Source: Acanthopleura granulata
Lineage: Eukaryota > Mollusca > Polyplacophora > Chitonida > Chitonidae
Assembly: GCA_016165875.1 (NCBI GenBank)
Contig: JABBOT010000014.1
Span: 13,951,432-14,015,431, forward strand
Length of the DNA: 64,000 nt
Reading direction: 5' to 3'
In this document: piece by piece, positions 34,741-46,478 of the stretch
Numbering within the stretch: position 1 is the first letter of the stretch
Layout of the letters: each line of letters opens with the position of its first letter
The notes under the pieces: generated by a model
The model's input: only the letters and a program-made list of their open reading frames with translations
The model's database searches: none
What the model was told of the DNA's origin: nothing
Translations under genes and position numbers: made by a program

Positions 34741-36042
34741 ATGGACAAAGATTTAAGGAGAACGGTGATTGTCTTGGTCTCTAATCGTCGCATAAAGAAG
34801 TACATGGAAAAGTATTTTCTGAGGCTGAAAGAGTCTTACAGTGGATACAAAATCACTATGGTGGCCGATGATGATGAAGAGACCGGATCTCCCATCGGTC
34901 TGTATAATTACGTCACATCTCTTGTCGAATCTTCCCCCGACCCTCCCCTGGTTATTCCAACTCACGACACCGGGGCTGTGGTCCACTCCGCTCTGGCGCA
35001 GAGGTTTCACCATATCAGAGCGCCGTCATTGCTCTCAGAGTTGTTCACAATGCACAAAGGGGATACCTACAAGTTAACTCCCGGAGAGTTTACTCTACCC
35101 TACCTGGAGCTGTCACCAGACGCGGTGGTGGAAGATGGTGACCTGATAAAAGCTGGCATCAAAAACCTTCCAGTGTTCATAAAACCCTCTTTCGGAACTA
35201 ATTCAAACATGGCCAAGAAAGTCAGCAACGTGAGTCAACTTAATGCGTTCCTCCAAAAACAGCGAGACAGAATTTCCACTGAAGCTGGAAGGATTGACGA
35301 ATTAATCTTTGAGGTTTTGAAGGACACTTCTTTTAAAGCCGTCCTGCACAGGACCTGGATTGTACAACCATTTATTCAAGAAGACACCACGCTAGTAGCT
35401 GTAGACGGTTTGGTGGTTCAGGGAAGTGTTACTATGTGGAACATCCATGAATTCGTGTTTTGGGACAATGGTTCCAGTGCCTTGAAGTGTTTAGCCTCCC
35501 CTGTAGAGATATCCGAAAAGGTTCAGGGGAATCTACAAAATGTCTATGACTATATTGCTAAAGAGCTGGCTTTCCACGGTTTTGATAATCAGTTTGCCTG
35601 TTTGGAGGCATTCGTTACCAGTAGTGGAAAAGTCAGTATTGTGGAAGTTAATGGTCGCGTTTTGAGAATGATGTCAAGGAGTTACCTGCAAATGTATGTG
35701 GAGAATGGCGACAATGTCCTGGCACTGTTTCAGGTTGCTGAGGGGAAAGTTCCAAAGGCTCCAGAAATAAACACCGGTGTTCACATCTGTATAGGATATG
35801 TGTGTCTTTATTTCGAAGGTGTAGCCAAGGAATTCATTGATTTTGCTGCCGCAGAATCTGTAGAGGAAATAGAACTGAAGGTGTCGGAGGACACGCTTAT
35901 TTCTCCTCCTGGAGAATGGGGCCATCAGGTGGCATATTGTTACACTTCCGGTAAAACACGGGAAGCAGCCCTGGACAAATGTCGAGCATTGGTTGACAGA
36001 ATCATAATAACCAAGGACAAATGCATGTGGCTGACAAACTGA
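34741..36042 (+). CDS. Intronless ATP-grasp domain protein, 433 aa
   Basis: Probable ATP-dependent ligase of the ATP-grasp superfamily, which joins a carboxylate to an amine or thiol through an acyl-phosphate. The substrate is unknown. N-terminal Rossmann-like part: TVIVLVSNRR (8-17) and VIPTHDTG (71-78). ATP-grasp core: LPVFIKPSFGTNS (143-155) with the ATP-binding Lys148, WIVQPFIQEDT (206-216), GLVVQGSV (223-230), then CLEAF (287-291) and SIVEVNGRV (299-307). E289, E302 and N304 are the expected Mg-ATP ligands, although the usual NPR is NGR here. The C-terminus contains GEWGHQVAYCYTSGKTREAA. No membrane segment or signal peptide is seen. A single uninterrupted exon in an intron-rich region suggests retroposition, old transfer or a naturally intronless family. 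Carnosine synthase-like and D-Ala-D-Ala ligase-like proteins are the nearest named relatives I can suggest; an inositol kinase is less likely. Confidence 0.85.
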   Translation: MDKDLRRTVIVLVSNRRIKKYMEKYFLRLKESYSGYKITMVADDDEETGSPIGLYNYVTSLVESSPDPPLVIPTHDTGAVVHSALAQRFHHIRAPSLLSELFTMHKGDTYKLTPGEFTLPYLELSPDAVVEDGDLIKAGIKNLPVFIKPSFGTNSNMAKKVSNVSQLNAFLQKQRDRISTEAGRIDELIFEVLKDTSFKAVLHRTWIVQPFIQEDTTLVAVDGLVVQGSVTMWNIHEFVFWDNGSSALKCLASPVEISEKVQGNLQNVYDYIAKELAFHGFDNQFACLEAFVTSSGKVSIVEVNGRVLRMMSRSYLQMYVENGDNVLALFQVAEGKVPKAPEINTGVHICIGYVCLYFEGVAKEFIDFAAAESVEEIELKVSEDTLISPPGEWGHQVAYCYTSGKTREAALDKCRALVDRIIITKDKCMWLTN

Positions 36043-39017
36043 TCGAACCTACTTCACTAAAGAGACTATACAGGAGAATTTCTATATGGTCAATCGCCCA
36101 TACCTGTTATTAATTCAGTAGCTTTACATGTTGTAGGCTTACATATAAGTAAACGAAGACAGACTGAGTTGGAAATACGACACTCTGGGATATTGACAAA
36201 ATCATAACTATTCCGGGCTGTCACTAAAGAACACGCGTATGATTCCAGTAGTGTTACCACTATGTCCGGATGACGCAAACATCGATTATATATGTACAGT
36301 CTTTCGCCGCGAATGGAATGAAACGCCAGAGCTCATTTTACCCAAACTTTGCCCAGCAGACATTGACATCCATATACGGTAATACTGATTACTTTTCGTG
36401 TATACATTAACTTTCGTACTTCGGATAGACTTTTTTTTAACTATTTATTGCGTAAAAATAAAAAAATCGCATGATACCGAGTGGAACCTTGTCTGAAATT
36501 GCTTAAATCGGCCTTGGTGGAAAAATGCAAATATTTCAGTTTGAATTGTTTAACCCCAAAACTGACCATAAATCTCCGGTACAGTCTCTTTAAATATCTA
36601 CAAAAACTATTCATAAAACTGAAGTAAACACAATGTTTTGAATTCCAGAAATAAAAACTGTTTTTTTGGTGAAATCTCTCTGTTGTAAAATGAATACGGG
36701 CTTTTCTTTTACAAAATAAATTTATTTGATTATAAGCGATGGGTATAGCACTCTTTGACACTTGTCAGAATTTTCACCCTTTGGTAGTGGAGATATCTCT
36801 CTATGTGTTTTATAATAAACATGAATATATTTGTCTAACTTTTAGAAACATTGCCTGTACATGCAGTTCTGTACATGTGAACCCATTGATCCAGCGTGTA
36901 ATGGTGCTCTAATAGTTTAGGCTGGAATTAGCCAGGGGCAGTTGTGAAAGGGTGAACAACGGCGCTGCATGTGGAGTTTTTCCAAACACAGTAACAACGA
37001 AGATGAATGGTCCTTGAAACACAAAATGGGGTGAAGTAAGTTTAACATGCTCTTCTTACGTTAGGACTGCACATGCACATGTATAAGTATCACTACGATG
37101 CAACCTGAGTTATATGCCAAGTCCCGTAAACATAACCGTAACAAACCTTATTCAAATTGTGCTTGCCACGGGACCTTTGTGCAGAAGATTTGAAGCGGTA
37201 ATGCTCGTGATAATACACATAATAGGTAATATATGCATGTTCAACTCTGTCCACCCGTCGACATGTAGTACATGTACACCGAAAGTAACATCCCAGGAGA
37301 AATTTAATATCTCATCCTGTTAATCAATATAATTAACAGCTATATTAGATTTTTTATTCCCCAGTGGCTGGATGCTCTAAATCGCGAGCCCTAACATCAT
37401 AATTTAGCCTATGTTACCAATGAAATTACACGTTGTTAGAACGTTTACAACGTTTAAAGCTTCTTCATTACGATGCCCCTGGCCTGATGTCTGCCAGTAC
37501 AGCTTACATATTAGCCCCTACCATAAAAATGGCATCTCTGACAAAACTGGAAAAGTCCATGTTGACAATTGTATTTCACTGCTTAAAACCTCTGTACACA
37601 CCTATTAGGAATATCACAACCAAACTCTACCTCCTCTAAGAAGCTAGAATGGGTGCTGTTTAACATAATACCCTTTTAATTTTCGGTTGACACCTTTGTA
37701 AGACTGCAAGATTGCGGTGTAGTATGGTGTAGTATGGGTGTGTATCACCACAGAATACTCTTTAAATGCGAGTTCAACACCTCTTTGACACCAAGCAAAG
37801 CACATATTTAATTTCATTTTAGCGACAGAAAGCCAGCATTTTACAATGTTACGATTTTATTGTTTCAAGAATATATCTTATTTGACGTGTAGCGTTCGGT
37901 ATAAATAATGTACAGCTGATGAGAAAATTTCGGAAATCACATCTTTTTAACATCACTTAAAGGCATCTCAGCACGTATGTCAGCGTTTTAGGGGGAGTGA
38001 GTTACAACGGCCAGGGTAAACCACGGGCAATTGGCTAAGAACTGACGAGCTTTAATGCCCAAGTGTGTGGTACACATATGCACACTCTACATACAGTATT
38101 GCTATTGACACATCAGTCTGATGAACAAAATAAATGAATTTTACTGACTGCTTCCACCTTCTTTGTTACCAAGAGCCCCTCTTCAAGGTTATTACTGAAC
38201 CCACATCACGTGTGCCGCGACGACTGGAAAACAAGCGTCTTCAGTGACAACTCGGCCAAGGCTCGCTCGCGATCCACTAACCGGTTTGATAACAAAGATT
38301 AAAACAGGCACGCAGGTGTAGGCCATATATAACAGTGGTGGACTTTCCATATGCAGATTGTATCACAGGGATATCTTGAATTGTAACACTAATACTGTAA
38401 CAGTCTGTAGGATATTCTTATTCTTACGTACATATTGTCTCAGTTTATCCTTCTGGTAATAGATACAAATCAATATCACTTCCCAGTGACCTTGTCTTCT
38501 TTCTCAAGTTTCTTGCTATTTCCTTCCCAGTCATTATCACTCATCAATCTGCCTTGATTTTACTCCCTACGTTGCAATCATTACATTTCTTTCAGATGAA
38601 CATCAAAGTGAATTTAATTTTCGAGAAGTAAAAAAATACAAAGTTTTCCTGTGAAAAAGAAATAAATGCATGAATTATATGTATTTTGTGCTTACATATA
38701 CTAATTGTAGTATTTTCACAAACTTGACATATAGGCTAGATGGTATAATTAAGAATAGTATATTTTTGTAACATTCATTTTAATATTTTGTATCAACATT
38801 TTTAACATTTTGCATCATTCATTTATTGTAACAAAGAAAGAAACGCAACATTTTTTTAGCCTAATTTTTGGCACGTAAATTGAAATAAATATCCACATTG
38901 TATATCGAAATAAATAGCCACATATGTTTAGTCAACCCGTATGAAATGAACACGCCCATTGCGCGGTGCATGGAGTTGACTGAAGAAAGAATTTAGGACG
39001 GACTTGTGATGGTAATG
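36043..39017. other. Non-coding DNA between the ATP-grasp gene and the right inverted-repeat arm
   Basis: No transposase, second gene or exon with family motifs was found. The sequence is AT-rich. It is the remainder of the 4.65-kb segment enclosed by the inverted arms. Confidence 0.6.
36457..36462 (+). terminator. Candidate poly(A) signal of the ATP-grasp gene
   Basis: AATAAA about 415 bp after the stop codon, the first perfect hexamer I see on this strand. Confidence 0.35.
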
Positions 39018-39372
39018 TCTAACGTAAACTTCCTATCAAAAGAGGTTCTTTCCAGTTAGAGCACTATATACATGTAATTAAATGGCAACATTGTAAATAA
39101 GGAAAACACTTTTGTGTCTTGAAGTGGCTCAGTTGGTTAGCGCAACGTAATGACCCAGAAGTCTGCCACCAATACGGTCGGTGTGAGTTCAGGTCCAGCT
39201 CATGCTGGCTGCCTCTCCGTCCGTGCGTGGGAAGGACTGCCAGCAACCTGTGAATGGTCGTGGATTTCCTCCGGGAACTGCCAGGTTTCCTCCTACCATA
39301 ATGCTGGCCGCCGTCGTATAAGTGAAATCTTCCTGAGCAGAGCATAAACACTAATTAAATAAGTAAATAAAT
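39018..39372 (+). repeat. Inverted repeat, right arm (105-bp flank plus SINE)
   Basis: Flank 39018-39121, then a SINE 39122-39372 on the plus strand. The SINE is bounded by ttgtgtcttga before (about 39111-39121) and after (about 39372-39382), a target-site duplication. That makes this arm an intact insertion; the left arm has only one of the two copies, on its inner side. Confidence 0.9.
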
Positions 39373-40069
39373 TGTGTCTTGAGATAAAATAATTTTAAGA
39401 ATTTTATTTTAACACCCTCACCGGCTAAAAGCATATAAAAAAGTGTTTATAACCTGATGTAAAACATGTTTTGGTCAAGGTCTGTTAGTCCATGACACTT
39501 TATTTACTCTAAGGTCCAGTCACCTAATGCAGTAAAACACGTGTGTTTTACTGCGGTAAAATTGTTTTACAATACTCTTGTTTTGTGCATCGGTTGATTT
39601 TGGCATCTACGGATGAGGATATATGTGTGCTTGTCAAAACTAACTGACTGATCCCTCTCATTTTTTAAAGCTGACTGGGAGTTAGCTAGTAATATGTCAT
39701 TTGTGTGTATTTTCTAGTAAACCATCATAAATCCGTGTTGCATAAAGCCATCAGCGTTTGCCTAAATACCACTGTGTATTTATTTTTTTTAAAGCAGTGT
39801 GTTTATTCAAATTCAAAATTATACCTTATATAAGTTTACTTTATTAATCCGTTTACACTACTATATAAATAAAACACTTTTCATCAGAGAGACGTTTTGT
39901 AGCTGGATTTCAAACACAGATTAAACGCAACTGTTCATAGAACTTTACCTGCCCCAGCATTCTTGTACACTCCTAACAGAACGGAAAGACGCGAAGCCAG
40001 CTGTTCTGAACACATTGTTGACGTCATTGATCCAGGAGCTTTTCTTAAGGCGGGCACTTTATGACCAGC

Positions 40070-40240
40070 GATGGATAGAGAAAAAAGAATCAGAATATAG
40101 GCCACTTGTTTTGGTACATAATCAGCGATGGACAGAGAAGAAAGAATCAGTACATAGGCCACTTGTTTTTGTACATGATCAGCGATGGACAGAGAAGAAA
40201 GAATCAGTACATAGGCCACTTGTTTCAGTGCATTATTTTC
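40070..40240 (+). repeat. 57-bp tandem repeat, 3 units
   Basis: Three units starting gatggacagagaagaaagaa, then tcagtacataggccacttgt. Frames stay open because the unit is a multiple of three; no coding evidence. Confidence 0.9.
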
Positions 40241-41107
40241 GGTATAATTATACTATTCCACAGAAATATTAAACGTATCAACAGGGAATAGACAAGGAAT
40301 TTACCCACGCATGCTACTTTTGCAAGGCCTGGGGTTTTATCCCTTGAGGGGGCCGTGTTGTAGTTGTTGTGAGATGATCATGTCACAGCGGAACGTGGCT
40401 TTGTGCGCCATGTAATTTTGCAGAGTGTTACTAAGACTATTATCTCTTTCAAGCTGCATTTAGGTTGTTCTTATTTTGTTATGTCCACATTTTAAACACT
40501 GATTTGAGGAGATCTAAAATTGTCTTTACGTCGTGTTGTAGAGAATATAACGTTACACGTTAGTACATCAAAAAATCTACTTTTCACTACAAACATCTGA
40601 ACAAGCTGTCAGGGACAAACAACAGACCGCGACTTAAACTCTACTACATCCCATGGACAACATTGATAAAATGGCGAGTAATTATTACTAACCGATTTGT
40701 TTCTTAAGGCAATACTATAGACAGAAACGAGCAGATGTTTTTATTCTATTTTTCATATATTCCTATGTATAAATGACCAGTATCCTAATTTGTGCATATT
40801 GGGTACCACACCTGTTCTTTGAAATTGAAAGAAATGTAACTGACATGCAAAAATATACTTCAAATGCATGATAACAAATTCCCTACAATGTTGGTAAAAT
40901 ATCAAGAATGATTTATTTTGTGTTTTAATGTGGGTGTTTAAGCATAAAATGTAAAAGTTGTGCACATTCGAGTTCCTGCCATTGTCTTACTAAATAATAG
41001 CCCATAATGATGGGGGATTTAATTTTGACGTCTTTATATGTTGTTTATAATTTACGTAATTTTCAGGTTAATTAAATGAGATGGTAGATGTGCTGTGCGA
41101 AATAGTA

Positions 41108-41583
41108 AAAGATTGGCGTGTACAGACCTAGCCAATGTCACAAAGATTGGCGTGTACAGACCTAGCAAATGTCACAAAGATTGGCGTGTACAGACCTAGC
41201 AAATGTCACAATGATTGGCGTGTACAGACCTAGTAAGTGTCACAAAGATTGGCGTGTACAGACCTAGCAAATGTCACAAAGATTGGCGTGTACAGACCTA
41301 GCAAGTGTCACAAAGATTGGCGTGTACAGACCTAGCAAATGTCACAAAGATTGGCGTGTACAGACCTAGCAAATGTCACAAAGATTGGCGTGTACAGACC
41401 TAGCAAATGTCACAAAGATTGGCGTGTACAGACCTAGCAAATGTCACAAAGATTGGCGTGTACAGACCTAGCAAATGTCACAAAGATTGGCGTGTACAGA
41501 CCTAGCAAATGTCACAAAGATTGGCGTGTACAGACCTGGCAAATGTCACAAAGATTGGCGTGTACAGACCTAGCAAATGTCAC
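41108..41583 (+). repeat. 34-bp minisatellite, 14 units
   Basis: Fourteen copies of a 34-bp unit (aaagattggcgtgtacagac then ctagcaaatgtcac), spanning exactly 476 bp. Only scattered single-base variants occur (gccaatg, tagtaagtg, caatgatt, ctggcaa). The high homogeneity indicates recent expansion. Confidence 0.97.
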
Positions 41584-42221
41584 AAATGTGTACCCTTAAT
41601 CTAGTCACAGGTTTTGTTCCCGTGAGCTTGACAATTCTCAGCATTCGTGAACAAATGACAAATTTGGTGGATGCATCTGGTACGACATATGGATCATAGC
41701 AATCTGTGCGGTTTGCATGCTTTTCATATTGATTTTTAAGAGAAAATGTATTTGACAATTTATAATTTATAACATTATTGTCTCTGACAATGTATGTACT
41801 GTGTTGTGAAGAGTTATAAATTTGACTTGGATGTTCATATCCACCAAATGTTGTACTCTACACTGAAATTTAGAAATGGCGGCTAGTTTGCTCTCAGTGC
41901 AGCAAGCGTTTAACCAAAGCACATACTCTGTCTAAAAACTCCTAGCAGAACTGCATAATTTCACAGTATATTTATTTCTTCTGAAATATTTATTTCGCCA
42001 ACATTTCAGAAAATCCCGGAGAAACTGAATACATCACTGTAGCACCACTGAAAGAGGGGGTGGCAAAAATCCATTTTGGTCCTCAGCATTTGAAAAAAAC
42101 ATCATTTCTTTCGTTTCATGACGTTTTCATTATGTTACTTCTGATGACAAAACTGTGGGCTGTGCTGACTGTTGTTGGTTCCATTTGTTTAAAATTTTGT
42201 TGACAAAATTTTATGAGAGGC

Positions 42222-42310
42222 TCTGGCACTATGGCCGAGTTGTTAGGGTGCTCACCTTAAAATGCTCACATCCTGAGTAGGTACGAGTTTAGCTCCCACG
42301 TGAGTTTGAA
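42222..42310 (+). repeat. tRNA-like SINE head
   Basis: ctatggccgagttgttaggg resembles an A box and gtacgagtttagctcccac a weak B box. There is no recognisable body, so it may be a separate tRNA-derived family. Confidence 0.45.
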
Positions 42311-44095
42311 GAAATTATCATCTTTATTAACTATTAACTTCAGAAATGTAATAATTAAGAGTCATATGGATGCTTGAGCATATTTCCTATTACAGAGTTA
42401 TGTTGGGTCAACTTCCCTGTTTCTCTTGTGATCTACCCTCACCAAAGCATCAGTGGTATACAGTGCATTCTGTAACAGGTATGAGTGAGACGGTTATTAA
42501 CCTGCCACAGACCACTGGTTTGTTCAAGGTCTAAACCTTGACATTCAAGTTCAATCCTGGTTGCTTATCACATGGCAATATAAAGTAAATAAACTGTGTG
42601 ATTTAAAGTTACTGCTTAGACTGTGTCTGTTATTCTGCATTTTGGGAAATAAGTGTCTTTATGTTTCAGTGTTGTCTCAAAAGCCTTTACAGGAATCTCC
42701 ATGGGATGAAAATGTAACTTGCAAAATAACTTACCTGGAAGAGGGACCTAAAGTTGTGATCTTCATACTTGAATGCTTTCAAAGAAAATGTTTTGACTGC
42801 TGGTGACACAGACAATTCACCTGCTATGCGAAGCCTGCCAATGTTTAAGAACAGTGCTTTTCATCCGTAACACCCAAGAATCTATCCCAAACCTCTTTCG
42901 GATTGCTACGGGATTTTGTGATTAACCAAAACTGTATGGGAAATAGACACAATATCTAACAGACGTGTGTGAAAATTAAGAGCTTCCTACTAAAATGACT
43001 GAACTTGGAAAGTGAGCTGTTTTTATTTGGACTGGAAGATAGTTGCTCGTCTTCTTGTGTGAAAGGCCACGTTCTTAGCCTTCCGGAGTTGTGAAAACCG
43101 CCAAAAATGTATGAATCTCACTCCTCTTCCTTTTTTGGAGTTAGATCTGTCTCAGTAGAAATCTATCCTTAGAAGCCGGTTCGGTAGAAAATACATGCAG
43201 CATTCTCGTTAGTAAGTTACACAACTGAGTACGCTGTTTAGAAATTTTAAAAGGTGTTTTATTTTTACTCTGAGTGTAGAAAGCTTACCAAGAATTTTAA
43301 TCAACACTTAATTGTTTTAAAGTATAACAATTTGCTGATTAAGATTTTATAAACATAACACTTATAGGTTTATAAAATGGGTTAGAAATGTGTTTATATA
43401 GTGCCTTGTTCACAAACACTTCATTTACAGTGAAGGTAGTGGGCAAAATATGAGAGCTCTTAAAGCTTAAAATAACCCTTCAAATCAGATGTACATGCAA
43501 ATACCTACCTAGTTAAAAGGTAAATTTCTTATAGATATATTTTAACCTCAAAATTAAAACTAGGTTAATAATAATAAGAATAATCGTAGATTTGCATTAA
43601 ATAAGACACTGGCAAAATCTGCAAAAGTTGATGGAGTAAAGGTGCTGGGTGTTCAAGTCTTGCACCGTGTCTGAACCGTTTGCCTCGGTAGCTTCTGAGT
43701 TGCAGTGAATCAAAATATGTATTACGGGTGTAGTTTGATAACAGCTGTATGTCCATTGTGGCTTCCTTATCCAATACCACGAACACACGGATCCTAGCCC
43801 CTGTTTAAGCCGAATCAGACACAATTACGAGGCAGGTTCTGGACACCCCGCCCATATATTTCAACTATAAATGATTTAAACTTAGAGCGAATCTAAGCGC
43901 CATGTACGACGTTCATGTACCATTCCTAAGCAATAAAGGGATGTTCTAATCGGTAATCCCACATCCAGACAAACTATATCACCATTTCATGAAAAATTTG
44001 TATGAAATAATATACAAATTGTTGGCAAAAATGGTAATACGAAGGAGAAAAGCAATGAATAGTTTTCAGTGACGTTTAACATACTAGTTTTTTCA

Positions 44096-44262
44096 GTAAC
44101 AAGTTGTGACTTTGAAATCGTCATGCAACGGCGTGGCGAGGCGAGATATGCACAGGCCATACAACACACTGGCGTGCTGGCTGTGGACAGCCGAGAGTCG
44201 TTCGTGTATCTGCAGCTCACGCAGGCTGCAGGCTGTGCTTATCCCTCAGAACGTTGCATATT
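44096..44262 (+). CDS. Candidate exon, unknown protein
   Basis: Follows a good acceptor (agttttttcag) and is GC-rich against its surroundings. One frame reads DFEIVMQRRGEARYAQAIQH then TGVLAVDSRESFVYLQLTQA. No clear donor was found and I do not recognise the family. The opposite strand is also open, so strand is uncertain. Confidence 0.2.
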
Positions 44263-44954
44263 TCCTTTCCTTTGGTAACTTAATCACCATCATATCAGTG
44301 GATTTTCATTCAATACTACAATAAACATCAATGCAAAACTAATAATTCTGGACAGCGTTAATATATATTTCAAAAAGTACAAACAGTACAAACAAAATAA
44401 CATACCGGGAAAGATGCCACATAAATTTGCTAGACTGATCGCCGGCTGTTAAACGCTGCGGTGATGAGTGCATCACTTACACGACAATGGTCACGTTCAT
44501 GTGTTGTGGAGGCCGGAGTACCTGAAGTATGCCACACAACTTCGTCATGTACCTGTTTGACTTCCTTGTTTAAGGCGCATGTGCTATCAATAGGAAGCAG
44601 GTACCACTTTACCTTCCCGTAGTGCTGGTGGTAAATAATAGTCATATAACTCACTGGATTTAGTTCATGGGTTATCTATGCGACGGTGTAAGCACTATAT
44701 CTTTTGTCCGCTGGGTGTCAACGGTAAGCTATAATCAGTAGGTACAAGAGGTTACTAAAAATGTGGGCGCCGGCTGTTTGTTGGTCCGAGGGTGGCAAAT
44801 TGATGGGATTGCGTGAGAATACTATCCTTTTCGTGTTTAATAAAACGTGGACGGTTGCGTGTTACGTGACATTCTGTCTGTAAAACCACCACACCATCGA
44901 GATCAGGTCCCGAAACTGCTACCCATGGCACCTCGTATTCATGAATTTGTCCAT

Positions 44955-45140
44955 TATTCTTGTTTATTTGTTTATTCTGTTGTTGTTTTAATGACAGACT
45001 CAAATGAAGAAAACAGGGTGAAACCACCGACCTTTGATAAGTTACTGACGAACTTTCCCCAATGTGACGTACAAAAATGCACACCATATTGGCGGAAGAC
45101 AAGCCGTCTTCCACACACGGCCATACGAGGATGGTCGACC
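44955..45140 (+). repeat. Dispersed repeat, family shared with 49.4 kb
   Basis: Shares gtgacgtacaaaaatgcaca and ccatattggcggaa with 49480-49520 (gtgtgacataaggaattgca, ccatattagtggaa), preceded in both by ttactgacgaacttt-like sequence. Confidence 0.5.
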
Positions 45141-46178
45141 CGTTCTTTGCACCGCATAACAAAATCATCCACTGCGATAAATCATACATTGTCTCATCTC
45201 AAATCCTTCCCGATGTTGCCAACATATATCTTCGAAACCTACATGTAGATAAGTGAGAACAACTCTGTTGTTCGCAAAGAAGCTCTGAAGAGGATAAAAT
45301 TACCAAACCAATGACCGTAATAATGAACGCTGAATAAACACCCGGTAAATAAAATACACTTGGTTTCGTTATAAAAACAATTTTTATTATACAATAATGA
45401 ATTTGCTTGGGTATAAATAAATTCATTTAAATATAGATGGCCGGCTAATATTGTTGCAATTCGCTTATAAAATATCGCAAGAAAAAGTTAAACAGTAATT
45501 GATATCAAATGCAAAATAAAACCTTGATGTACAAATCAGAACAGCACTAAAGAGGAATTCACTACATTAAAATGCAGACTTATCACCACAGAAATATTTT
45601 TAAAACATGTTGCCAAATAAATATGACTTGTGTACGGAAGTAAAGAATTTGATATGTAGGATAAGTTTATCCAATTCACAGGTGCCTACAGATAGATGCT
45701 CATGATTTAAGTTTCGAGCAGAGCCTACGAACCCCACTACGTGTAACGAAGTTTTGGTGGTAAAATCTATAGTTATACACCCCAGTCATGTAATCAACTA
45801 GACATTTAGACAAGTGTATTAATCTCCACAGGTGTATATTGATGTGGTGTAAATTTATATATAAATTATTAAAGTGCCTGGCAACGACTCAGGTCGACCA
45901 ATCCAGAAATCGCTAATAACGGCGTTGATTACGAACACACATGATTTTCTGGGTAAGTTTACCCAAAAATGTTGATTCCAGTAATGTAAATCTACATTTC
46001 TCAATATAACACATTAACATCCACATAGATATACTACCATCAAAGTCGGCACAGCTTAATGTAGCTAAAGCACTTACTGTAGCAAAAGCAGTATCCCGAT
46101 TGATAAGAATATCAAGCAAAGCATGCAGTATGCACAACAACAAACCATGCAGTATGCACAATAACAAAAAGTGCCCTC

Positions 46179-46478
46179 TCATAAAGAACACGAACATGGA
46201 TACAAAAATGTTCGGTGGCAACAATTCCTCGGTATAGGAAGATGAGACACCTGGACTGGATTCATGGAGAATGGAGCGTTCCTGATGAAGGGGATGTAGG
46301 TGGGGCCTAACTGCAGGTGATGGACAGGAGCAGGAGGTGGGAAGATACCAGGGGCAGGTAACTGTGTTGTTACATGGCCGCTTACGTGTAGCTGCGGACA
46401 AAGCCTGTTCTTGGAAGTTCTCAATTGAATCAGCTGACGTTTCTCCTTCATTCGTCGATTTTGAAACCAACGGGTGAC
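46179..46478 (-). CDS. Homeobox gene A exon 3 (helix 3 and C-terminus)
   Basis: Begins VTRWFQNRRMKEKRQ directly after the acceptor aaccttacag and runs 99 codons to a stop. The region YIPFIRNAPFSMNPV...HLP loosely matches SVPLIDV...PYSIPV...HLP in gene B. Confidence 0.9.
   Translation of the reverse strand, partial: VTRWFQNRRMKEKRQLIQLRTSKNRLCPQLHVSGHVTTQLPAPGIFPPPAPVHHLQLGPTYIPFIRNAPFSMNPVQVSHLPIPRNCCHRTFLYPCSCSL

Larger units (their letters stand above)
39373..46178. other. Gene-poor region with minisatellites
   Basis: Apart from the tandem repeats, SINE fragments and one weak candidate exon at 44.1 kb, I see no coding signal on either strand. Two overlapping open frames at 44755-45248 on opposite strands lie partly on a dispersed repeat. 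Confidence 0.55.

Noticed and set aside
34741..36042. Inositol-tetrakisphosphate 1-kinase as the identity of the single-exon gene
   Set aside because: It also has an ATP-grasp fold, but the specific inositol-kinase motifs are not seen; a generic ATP-grasp ligase call is safer.
41108..41583. CRISPR-like array
   Set aside because: Direct tandem units without spacers in animal DNA; a minisatellite.
44755..45248. 144-codon and 133-codon open frames on opposite strands
   Set aside because: Mutually overlapping and partly on a dispersed repeat; no family motif on either strand.
45913..46470. 185-codon open frame overlapping homeobox gene A exon 3
   Set aside because: Different frame on the same strand; the homeodomain helix 3 frame is the real one.
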